From: an uncultured Flavobacteriaceae bacterium
Lineage (GTDB): Bacteria > Bacteroidota > Bacteroidia > Flavobacteriales > Flavobacteriaceae
Assembly: GCA_947500445.1 (NCBI GenBank)
Contig: CANMSB010000009.1
Span: 1-64,000, forward strand
Direction of reading: 5' to 3'
Length of the DNA: 64,000 nt
Part shown: positions 43,414 to 52,600 of the stretch, in pieces
How the letters are laid out: the number at the start of each line of letters is the position of its first letter
How positions within the stretch are numbered: position 1 is the first letter of the stretch
The notes under the pieces: model-generated
The model's database searches: none
Told to the model about the DNA's origin: nothing
What the model saw: the letters and a program-made list of their open reading frames with translations, nothing else
Made by a program: the position numbers and the translations under genes

Positions 43414-44838
43414 TCACTCCCGGGTAAACACATAACGGTGTGTTTTAGGGGTATTGATGTCGTACAATTGTTGCTGTAAGGTTTCCAGCTCTCTGTTCAA
43501 CACGTTTTCGAGCGGTTTGATCTTAATATAGGTTGCAAACTCCCGTTCAAAATAGCCGTACCAGGGTTTGCCCTGAAATTGTTCAAGTTTTTTCGCCAGG
43601 TGTTTTTCCTTGGAATCCAAGGAGCCATCCCCCTGGTAGTCGGAAAGATGGGCGTACGCTATTAAGGGAATGGTACGTAATGCCGACTCTTTTTCATGAT
43701 AGGTATCGCAAATGGCCGCTACCTTTAGAGCCTGTGCGTATTGGGGAGTGTTTGTATTTTGCGCTAGATCGATACCCTTTTGGAGCGCTACATGGGTGTA
43801 TATTCCAACTGGAACACCATCGATCTTGAGTTGATAGCTGCCCGACGGTACATCCGTTAAAAAGAGCTGTTGTCGATTGAACCGGGCCATAAACGGAACC
43901 AGGTCCAACCCTTTTCTTTCTTCGGGATCCATAACAAATGGGAGTGCTCCCTCCCGAAGATCAAAGCGGATTTGCCCCGGGTCGGTAGCGATATTTTCAA
44001 CGGAGGCGTTTATGGCGGTAAGTACTTTTTTATCGGCGGTATGGATCGCCACTTTGGAAACGTATTCCGGTGCTCCCAAAGCCTTTAAAATTTCATAGGC
44101 CATGACCACGTGGCCCGGGGTACCCGGGTGAACTCGATCTTCCCCTACCAAGGTAAAGGTGCTGTCCCGTTGCTGTCTTTTGTTATTGATGCTGTCCATT
44201 TTGGCATGTAGGTCTACCAAGGGCAGCGCATATGTTCGGGAGAGCTGTCGTAGGTGATCGGCGCAACGGGCCAGGGCATCGTTTACCCCATAACGGTTAT
44301 CGCTGTCCAGCAATGCCGTTTGTTCATAGATACTGGGGGTCATCAGAATAGGGACCGTTCCCGAACCGACCAGTAAACGGACCAGTGTATCGGTTTTTTT
44401 ACGGTAATGGTCCAATGCCTTTTGGCGCAGGGCGATGGTGTCCGCGGCGGCTTCGCCCGAAAAGTAGAGTTCACGCCCTACATCGTTCATCCCTACCATA
44501 AGAAAGGTGTATTCCGGGTTATGGGACAATACATCCTTTTTTGCCCGGTGCAGCATTCGTTCGGCGACGTCCCCGGAGATTCCACAGTTGATCAGGGAAA
44601 TGGTGCTATCGGGATAGCGGGTGGCATAAAATCGCCGTAACAGGGAATGGTACGTTCCGCTATGGGTAATACTGTTTCCCAAAAAGCTGATACGGTCACC
44701 ATCCTTAAACTCCAAAGGTCGGGCGTGCTGTGCGGTCAGGGTAACCATACCGCTACCGATCAGGAACCCTAGCAAAGCCAATAATGTTCGGGTGTCCGGC
44801 AGTGTAAGGGAACGAAGGGGTGTTGAAAAAAAGTGCAT
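43414..44838 (-). CDS. Secreted SGNH/GDSL hydrolase
   Basis: 474 aa from 44838; an in-frame ATG at 44880 would add 14 residues. A signal/anchor precedes ...GSGMVTLTAQ. SGNH blocks: I ISFLGNSITHSGTYH (Ser is S in GNSIT), II INCGISGD, III MVGMNDVGRE, V EDRVHPGTPGH (His). Such enzymes deacylate carbohydrates or lipids. The C-terminal ~200 residues are helical with no recognised domain. It lies beside a polysaccharide-related beta-helix protein, so a sugar-ester substrate is possible. Confidence 0.85.
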   Translation of the reverse strand: MHFFSTPLRSLTLPDTRTLLALLGFLIGSGMVTLTAQHARPLEFKDGDRISFLGNSITHSGTYHSLLRRFYATRYPDSTISLINCGISGDVAERMLHRAKKDVLSHNPEYTFLMVGMNDVGRELYFSGEAAADTIALRQKALDHYRKKTDTLVRLLVGSGTVPILMTPSIYEQTALLDSDNRYGVNDALARCADHLRQLSRTYALPLVDLHAKMDSINNKRQQRDSTFTLVGEDRVHPGTPGHVVMAYEILKALGAPEYVSKVAIHTADKKVLTAINASVENIATDPGQIRFDLREGALPFVMDPEERKGLDLVPFMARFNRQQLFLTDVPSGSYQLKIDGVPVGIYTHVALQKGIDLAQNTNTPQYAQALKVAAICDTYHEKESALRTIPLIAYAHLSDYQGDGSLDSKEKHLAKKLEQFQGKPWYGYFEREFATYIKIKPLENVLNRELETLQQQLYDINTPKTHRYVFTRE

Positions 44839-44951
44839 ATGCGGTCTTGATAAAAGGTTGCTGTGGATAACGGAAGTCATTTTCGCTAAAGTAAGGTTTC
44901 GGTATCACTTCGAGGGTATGCCGCGAAATGCATTTACAATGGCCAACAAAA

Positions 44952-44981
44952 AAAGAAGCAGGGATCGCTCCCCGCTTCTTT
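44952..44981 (-). terminator. Terminator after the beta-helix/CBM gene
   Basis: The 13-nt arms AAAGAAGCAGGGA and TCCCCGCTTCTTT pair at 12 positions with a TCGC loop. On the minus strand a T-run follows, so it ends the transcript of the 1430-aa protein gene (stop at 45031). Confidence 0.82.
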
Positions 44982-45030
44982 ATTACTTCAAACAAGTACT
45001 TAATTCCTTGGCAATTTTGTCGGCTATCGT

Positions 45031-48000
45031 CTAGTTGACGATCATTTTTACCGACGTACTTCCCTGGTCGCCAATGACGTTCAGCACGTACATTCCATGC
45101 TTTAAACGGCCAATGTTGAGTTGTTCCTCACCGGACAGTTCGGTCTTCGTGAACACTGTTCGGCCCAACATATCAAAAATGCGTACCGAATAGTTGTTCA
45201 GATCGCTACTTACGGTAATGGTACCATCCAACACTGGGTTGGGTGCCAAGCGAATGTTGACTTCGGCCGATAGCGCATCTTCCAAACGGGCAACGGCGTT
45301 CGCCGACCCCGTCGTGAGATCTCCTATGGCATCGAATACCGCATACCCGACAATTTCAGTGGCGTGGGCCACTTCCGAGTCCCTGGAGGTTTCTTCGTGA
45401 AAGCGCACTTGGGCACTGTTACCGTTAAAGGAACGGTACCTGACCGTACCGGTATCCCCACCATCCGTGGTTTGGTCGTATGCCATGAACAGGGCGTTCT
45501 GAGAACTGTACGATTGCTCAAAATTGATGGTATACCAGGCGTCGGTAACCGAATTGGGTGTTGCGGAAACTTCGAATTTGGCCGATCCGTCACCCGAACC
45601 GGTACCGGAAGTAATGGCAATGTAATGGATGTTTTCATCGTTATGGCCACGATTCCCGTCTTGGGTACCTCCATTTTCCTCTTCTTGAATGAGCACCTGA
45701 AAACCGGTAGTGCTCACATTACGGATACGTACTCCTACCGCATCGCCGCCGTTAAGGGATGCTACGTTGGCAAATACGTTCGGTTTTTCGGTAAATGCCG
45801 AAGAGAACTGTACGGTCGTCCATGAAGTGCTTGCCAAAAAGCTTCCCGCTTTTACTTCCGCTCCGTTCGACATAATGTGTTCTCCCCGTTCTACCACCAT
45901 ATAGCCGACATCTTCAGAGGCGTGTTCCTCATCAAGATATTCCCACTCATCTACCTGCCATTGGAAACTATTGGATGCCACGTCCTTTACCCGTACCACG
46001 GCTGCATTGCCCCCATTGAAACTGATACTCCCAACGAATACGATAGGGTCGTTGTATGTATTGTTCAAGGTAACCGTTTTAAAGGTGTGGTTATTGCTCG
46101 ATTTGCCCACTTCTCCGAATACAAGGCCGGTAGTGCTCCCGCCGTTTACGAATTCGATGTAACCGTTACAATCCAACCTTTCGGATGAAATACCGCCACA
46201 GGTATTGGTAGCCGCATCATAGGCGCCAGTGTTTATGGCCTGGTCTTCCGCTTCCAAGGTCTGCCCGTTGACCATGATCTTATCTACGATCAAGGTGATA
46301 TCGCCCCCATTGTCGGTTTCACCATTATTGGTAAATACCACACGAATAGTACCCTCGGTGCTCGGTGCAAAAAAAGAATAGTCTGCATTTGAGGTCGTTG
46401 CGGTTCGGCTTTCCCCGATTTTTTCACCATTGACCTGTACTTCGAAAAGCTCTTCCCCAGTGGTACCCCTTGCGGTAACGATAATCTCATTGGCAGGGCT
46501 TCCCAAGATCAAATTGGCTTCACCAAACAAACTTGGGTCGTTCCAAGAGCTATCGGCCGTAGCGAACCAAGCCAGCTTGGATTCCCTTCCCGATCCGTCA
46601 TCGTCGTTCAAATGGACATCAAGACCGATGCTGGTTTCGGCATTCGGGACAATTCCCAAGGAGGCCAAGGAGAAAACAACTTCCAAATCATATCCATCCG
46701 CCGTTTCTACCATTTCGAAAGCAGCATTGGAAACATCATACCCGTTACCGATTTCATAAAGGGTACCGTCATTATATTTAAATGTAAATTGAAAGTCATT
46801 GGCATCGTAACTGTCCCCCTTCGCATTATCGCCATCAATATAAATTTCTACCCCATCGTCTTCATAGGGTTCCGGGGAATCGGAAACCAACACATCGTCG
46901 GTAACGCTGACGAAAAAATAGAGATTGGTGTCGTCCCAGGTAGCATAGTACGTACCGGAGAGGTCGTCCGAATTGTCAATATTGAGTGTTCCGGTATCCA
47001 TATTGGCACTGTTGAGGTCATAACCTTGTGCGCCATAGGCCGCATCCTTAATTCCATCTAATAGCGGTACCGCTTCCGTTAAGAAAATATTGGCAGCCTC
47101 GGTAACGTTCGGTTCGCCGTCATCACCTCCGGAATCCGTTCCTTCAAATTCAATGAATCCATTGCAGTCCAATCGTTCCGAAGAAATGCCCCCGCATGAA
47201 TTGGTCGTTTCGTCATAGGCACCGGTATTTACCGCTTGGTTTTCGGCCTCGAATACGATACCATCGATACTGATCCTATCAACGATCAACGTAATATCGG
47301 CACCCGTAGCGGTTTCGCCATTATTGGTGAACACCACACGAACGGTTCCGCGCTCGGCCGTTTCAAAAACGTAGTTTTCGTATTCGGTAGTAGCTATTTG
47401 GGTTTCCCCTATTTTTACCCCGTTTACCTCTACATCAAAGGTCTCCTCACCAGTGGTCCCCTTGGCGCGGACGACTATCCCATCGTTGGCGATAACGGTA
47501 CCCGGAGTAAACGAGATGTTATCCAAATTGTAATATCCTTTTACCTCCAGTCGAAGCACGGCCTCTCCTTCGGGAAGAGCCACTCCCAAAAGGGAATTCG
47601 GTTGGTATACTCCAAAATCACCTGTATTGGTTATGGGCAGATCCCCTAGCGGAATTCCGTCCAACAGTATTCTGATCTCTTGGTTCGCCAGGGAAGTGGC
47701 CGCCAAAAGGTTAATGTCATAACTCCCTGCGGCAACGTTCACCGTATACTCCAACCATTCTCCGGGCTCCGTAAAAGTGATGACACAATTTCCGCCCGAA
47801 CCGCTGGCAACATCTACCTCGTCGATACGTCCACAGGCATCCCGTACCCCATTTTCCGCATCGTCCGCAACATCGTTATAGGCAACATTTTGTCCACCCT
47901 GATCATAGTTCTCCAATTCCAGAACGGTACCTGGGGAAATGGCCCAGGGATTACCACCATTACCGAAAGTACTTTGCGCCGGCAGCGCATACGAAGTGTT

Positions 48001-49323
48001 TAAATTATGTACCGGAAAACCGTTGTTTACCGTTGGGGTCCGTACTTGGGCCGAGGCAGAGTTCGGGTCGTACGGATTGCTCATGGTACTCAGTAAATTG
48101 GTCTGTGTCTGTGTCAACCCTGTTGCGTTGCTGAAATTTGGATTTAATACCAGGTCGTTACCACCCACGATAACCGCGTTTCCGCCGGTATTCCAATGGA
48201 TGTTGTCGATATAGGTAACATTGGTATCCTCGTATTTGGAAATGACGTCCGTATCGGAGTTGGAGTTTACCATGACGTTTCCTTTGACCACCACATCGTT
48301 TACACGACCAAGGGAAAGTTGTGAATCGCCTATGGCTACCGGATATGCGGGGTCGGCAATTCGGGTAGATTGGGCATTATCGAACATAATGTTGTCGACC
48401 ACGTCCACAAAATCACTAGAAAAAACATTGATGCCCTGGCCGCCATTCCCATAACATTGGTTATCGATTACAAGTGTTCGGCCCTCGTACAATTGCCTTA
48501 CCGAGGCATCCTTTTGATCCTGTCTAAAATCATCGATGATAATGCCATTCCCGTCCGTTACGCGATTGCCACCGATAGAGCCTGCAAATCCCCGCAGGTT
48601 GGTATTATAGCGGCTAATATTGTTTTTGATGATGATCCTATGGTTCGGATATTCGGGAAAACCGGGTTGCCCGGTGTTTTTTGGTTGGTAAAAGGAAATT
48701 CCACTATTGGCATTGATAGCGGCATAGGCACAATGTTCGATAATGTTGTTCTCGATAATGACCAATTCTACGGATACGGCCACACCGTTGCCGGGAAGAT
48801 CATGAAAGTAGTTGTTCCGAATAATGATGTGGTGCGATTCGTTGTCGATTCCCACACCCCGTCTTTGATACCATGATTCGATTCCGAAATCAGGATTGTC
48901 GATGATGCCTTTTGGGTCGTCTTCAGAGGCATAAAATTCAAAGTTGTCTATGATGATATAGGAGACCTTAAAAAAGTCGAAGCCTTTTCCTGCGGTAACC
49001 TCTATCTTGGGGCGGTTGCCGTTCGCATCATTGATACCCCTAAAAGTGATATACTGTCCGGGCGCTCCCGAATCATAAAAACCAACTTCTCCGTAGGGAT
49101 TGTTAGGATCTTCATTTTTGTAAATGCCGGGCAGTACGTTTACTTCATCGCCGGGAGCTACCGAAAAGGACGCCTTTTGAATGGTTTTAAAGGCCATTTC
49201 TTCGCTCAGCCCAGAGTTGTCATCGTTCCCGTTATTGACATCTACATAATAAATGTTCTGCGCGTATCCCATGACCAAAAACAGCATGAAAAAGCACATT
49301 GTAAGTAATTGTTTGATTCCCAT
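45031..49323 (-). CDS. Multi-domain beta-helix / CBM surface protein, T9SS type A
   Basis: 1430 aa, signal peptide MGIKQLLTMCFFMLFLVMGYA. A right-handed beta-helix (DUF1565-like start NIYYVDVNNGNDDNSG at about 22) fills about 22-440. Then a CBM6-like domain (about 455-600), a CBM60-like xylan-binding-like copy (about 610-720), a CBM9-like domain (about 740-920, DDVLVSDSPEPYEDDGVEIYI), a second CBM60-like copy, repeated beta domains (about 1050-1340), and a type A sorting domain (LAPNPVLDGTITVSS, FDMLGRTV). Predicted secreted polysaccharide-binding or -degrading protein. The lyase active site is not identified. Confidence 0.88.
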   Translation of the reverse strand: MGIKQLLTMCFFMLFLVMGYAQNIYYVDVNNGNDDNSGLSEEMAFKTIQKASFSVAPGDEVNVLPGIYKNEDPNNPYGEVGFYDSGAPGQYITFRGINDANGNRPKIEVTAGKGFDFFKVSYIIIDNFEFYASEDDPKGIIDNPDFGIESWYQRRGVGIDNESHHIIIRNNYFHDLPGNGVAVSVELVIIENNIIEHCAYAAINANSGISFYQPKNTGQPGFPEYPNHRIIIKNNISRYNTNLRGFAGSIGGNRVTDGNGIIIDDFRQDQKDASVRQLYEGRTLVIDNQCYGNGGQGINVFSSDFVDVVDNIMFDNAQSTRIADPAYPVAIGDSQLSLGRVNDVVVKGNVMVNSNSDTDVISKYEDTNVTYIDNIHWNTGGNAVIVGGNDLVLNPNFSNATGLTQTQTNLLSTMSNPYDPNSASAQVRTPTVNNGFPVHNLNTSYALPAQSTFGNGGNPWAISPGTVLELENYDQGGQNVAYNDVADDAENGVRDACGRIDEVDVASGSGGNCVITFTEPGEWLEYTVNVAAGSYDINLLAATSLANQEIRILLDGIPLGDLPITNTGDFGVYQPNSLLGVALPEGEAVLRLEVKGYYNLDNISFTPGTVIANDGIVVRAKGTTGEETFDVEVNGVKIGETQIATTEYENYVFETAERGTVRVVFTNNGETATGADITLIVDRISIDGIVFEAENQAVNTGAYDETTNSCGGISSERLDCNGFIEFEGTDSGGDDGEPNVTEAANIFLTEAVPLLDGIKDAAYGAQGYDLNSANMDTGTLNIDNSDDLSGTYYATWDDTNLYFFVSVTDDVLVSDSPEPYEDDGVEIYIDGDNAKGDSYDANDFQFTFKYNDGTLYEIGNGYDVSNAAFEMVETADGYDLEVVFSLASLGIVPNAETSIGLDVHLNDDDGSGRESKLAWFATADSSWNDPSLFGEANLILGSPANEIIVTARGTTGEELFEVQVNGEKIGESRTATTSNADYSFFAPSTEGTIRVVFTNNGETDNGGDITLIVDKIMVNGQTLEAEDQAINTGAYDAATNTCGGISSERLDCNGYIEFVNGGSTTGLVFGEVGKSSNNHTFKTVTLNNTYNDPIVFVGSISFNGGNAAVVRVKDVASNSFQWQVDEWEYLDEEHASEDVGYMVVERGEHIMSNGAEVKAGSFLASTSWTTVQFSSAFTEKPNVFANVASLNGGDAVGVRIRNVSTTGFQVLIQEEENGGTQDGNRGHNDENIHYIAITSGTGSGDGSAKFEVSATPNSVTDAWYTINFEQSYSSQNALFMAYDQTTDGGDTGTVRYRSFNGNSAQVRFHEETSRDSEVAHATEIVGYAVFDAIGDLTTGSANAVARLEDALSAEVNIRLAPNPVLDGTITVSSDLNNYSVRIFDMLGRTVFTKTELSGEEQLNIGRLKHGMYVLNVIGDQGSTSVKMIVN

Positions 49324-49509
49324 ATTCTTAATTTAACGACACTTTTTTTGCGTATCGGCGGCAAGGATACCATTAAAATTGGGAATAAAAAAATAAAATA
49401 GTTAAACGTTTAATCATTTTACGATGAACTACTCTTTTTTAAGGGCCGTACGACCATTTGTACAAGAATAAGGGTCATCCATACACCCGGTAAAGGTGTT
49501 TTACCGGCA

Positions 49510-49526
49510 ACTACATATCTTGTAAG
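49510..49526 (+). promoter_or_regulatory. Conserved upstream element, Tc locus copy 1
   Basis: ACTACATATCTTGTAAG lies 81 bp before the ATG at 49608. The same 17-mer, with one C for T change, lies 61 bp before the second TcB-like gene (60620-60636). Confidence 0.5.
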
Positions 49527-49607
49527 TATAACGCTTATAATGCTATAGGATAAAACAAAAGTGCAAACCACTTTAATAATAAAGCCCTTAAAGAACGCTT
49601 GATTTTT

Positions 49608-52600
49608 ATGGAACCAAACAGGCAAACTACCGCTCGTACCGACAAAAATTCGAATGCTTCCGGCATCGAAAAGTTGACCGCTGAAAAAGCTACCGAATCT
49701 AATGCACTTGAAATCCCTACCATAAGCTTACCAAAAGGGGGAGGGGCCTTAAAGGGAATCGATGAGAAGTTTAAGGTGAACTCCGCTAATGGCACGGCCG
49801 GTTTTAGTATCCCTTTGCCCGTCACACCGGGACGAAACGGATTTTCACCGGAGCTTTCCCTTTCCTATAGTTCGGGTGCCGGGAACGGCAGTTACGGTTT
49901 GGGGTGGTCGTTGGAATTTGCCACCATACAAAGGAAGACCGATAAACGTTTGCCCCGATACCGGGATGCGCTGGACGAAGACGTTTTTATGTTTTCCGGG
50001 GCCGAAGATCTGGTGCCCTATCTTGAATTGGATACCAATAGCGGTGCTTATGTTAAAAAAGAAAGCGTCACTCCCGATGGGTATACCATAACACGATACC
50101 GGCCCAGGATAGAAGGCGGTTTTGCGCGAATTGAAAAAATTGTTCATCAAGATCATGGTACCTACTGGAAGGTAACGTCCGGGGCGAATATCGTTACTAT
50201 CTTTGGCCGGAGTATACACGCCCGGATCGCCCACCCTGAGGACCATTCCCGAATTTTTATGTGGCTTCCCGAGTTTAGCTACGACAGCAAGGGCAATTGG
50301 ATGCGTTATGGGTACAAACAGGATACCAACGTTGCTTCGGATGGCAACCCGCTGTCCGATGTACAGCTTCCTGATACACTTTTCGAAAAAAATAGAAGGT
50401 CCGGCCTGGCGCCTTTCACAAATACCTATTTGAAAAGTATTGGCTATGGCAATCAAGAGGCCTATTATGCCGACGATACAAAACCGTATGACCCGCAAGA
50501 CCCCGAAAGTGACGTCCATTTTTTTGATTTGATATTCGACTATGGGGAACATAACGAGGCCCTGCCGACACCGGCCGAGGAGCGCCCATGGGAATATAGG
50601 TCCGATTCCTTTTCCTCATATCGTTCCGGATTTGAAATCCGTACGAACCGTTTGTGCCGACGTATTTTGATGTTTCATCATTTTGAAGAAGAAAAGCAGT
50701 TTAAGGGTACGGCCGAAGAGGGCGATTTCGGTCGCGATTACCTGGTGCGTTCCTTGGAACTGTTTTATGGCCCATCCTCCATTAACGGTTCCGGGGTATC
50801 CGAAGTCACCTATTTGAACGTGATCAAACAATCGGGCTATATACGCAAACCGGATGGAACGTATTCCATAAAATCGCTCCCCGAATTGGAATTCGACTAT
50901 CAGCGACTTTCATGGGGCAATGAAATTAAGGTGGTAGATGCGGCCCATATTGCCAACACCCCTGTAGGCCTATCCAACAATTATCAATGGGTAGATCTCT
51001 ATAACGAGGGAATTCCCGGAATTTTGACCGAAGAAGCATCCGGGTGGTTTTACAAAAACAACTTAGGGGATGTCGACGAGAATGGCCGGGCCACTTTTGC
51101 CCCGATGCGGAAGGTTGCCGAAAGGCCCTCCTTTTCCGGACTTTCCACAGGTGTTTTATCGCTTAGGGATTTGGAGTCGAACGGAGAAAAACAACTGGTG
51201 GTCGCGAGTTCGGGGGTCAACGGCTTTTTTGAACTCACCGATACCGAAAAATGGACCCCGCTACAGCATTTTGAACAAATGGCGAACATTGACCTACAGG
51301 ACCCCAATACCCGTTTATTGGACCTTAACGGCGATGGACGGCCCGAATTGGTGATCACCGAAGAAAACGCGTTTGTATGGTATGCCTCGGACGGAAAACA
51401 AGGATACCTGCCCGCCGAGTTTGCCGAAAAGACCTTTGATCAAGAAAAAGGTCCGGCCATTGTTTTTGCGGATGGCGAGCAAACTATTTTCTTGGCCGAT
51501 ATGTCCGGTGATGGGTTGACGGATATCGTTAGGATCCGCAATGGAGCGGTGAGTTACTGGGCCAATAAGGGGTATGGTGTTTTCAGCGCTAGGATAGCCA
51601 TGTCGAACGCCCCTTTGTTCGACCGTCCCGACCAGTTCGACCCGCGGTATTTACATTTGGCGGATGTCAGCGGAACGGGAGCAACGGATTTGATCTATTT
51701 GGGTGAAAATAGCTTTAAGGCCTATATCAACCTTAGTGGAAACGCCTGGAGCGATGAACACCTGATAACGCCCACTTTTCCTATGGGAGGCGGTGCCAAA
51801 CTTTCGGTTGTGGACCTATTGGGTTCCGGTACCTCATGTGTGGTCTGGTCCTCCGATTTACCGAGCGATTCCGGTACCCCCATGCGATATATCGACCTAA
51901 TGAACGGTAAAAAACCGCATGTATTACAGCGCTATAAAAACAACCTTGGAAAGGAAACGTATTTGGAATACAAGAGTGCTACCCATTATTACATAAAAGA
52001 TAAATTGGCAGGAACTCCTTGGCTTACCAAATTACCGTTTCCCGTTCAGGTACTGAGTGCGCAAACCACTGTGGAAAAAGTAACGAATGTACGGTTCAGG
52101 ACCACCTATAGTTATCACCACGGATACTTCGATCATGCCGAGAGGGAATTTCGGGGCTTCGGAAGGGTAGAACAGCAAGATACCGAATACTACAACACCT
52201 GGGCAAAGAACGTTGCTACGGATACTTTGGAACAAGATCCGGTTCTGTACCAACCGCCCGTTTTAACCAAAACCTGGTATCATACCGGCGCTTTTTTAGA
52301 TCGGGAACAACTTTTATCACAATTTAAAAAGGAGTATTGGTACGAGCTGTATAAGAAACAATTTCCCCAACTTCCGTTGAATGTTCCGTCGCTTGAATTG
52401 CCCAACATTACAATTTCCGATACCGTCGATGCCAGTGATTTCGAAACACTAAGGGAAGCGTTCAGGGCCTGTAAGGGCATGGCAATACGCCAGGAGGTTT
52501 TTGCTTTGGACGCCCCGGAAAATCCCACTGATACGGAATTGCAGCGACAATGGAAACCCTTTACGGTGGCTTCCCACACCTGTTCGGTACGATCGCTCCA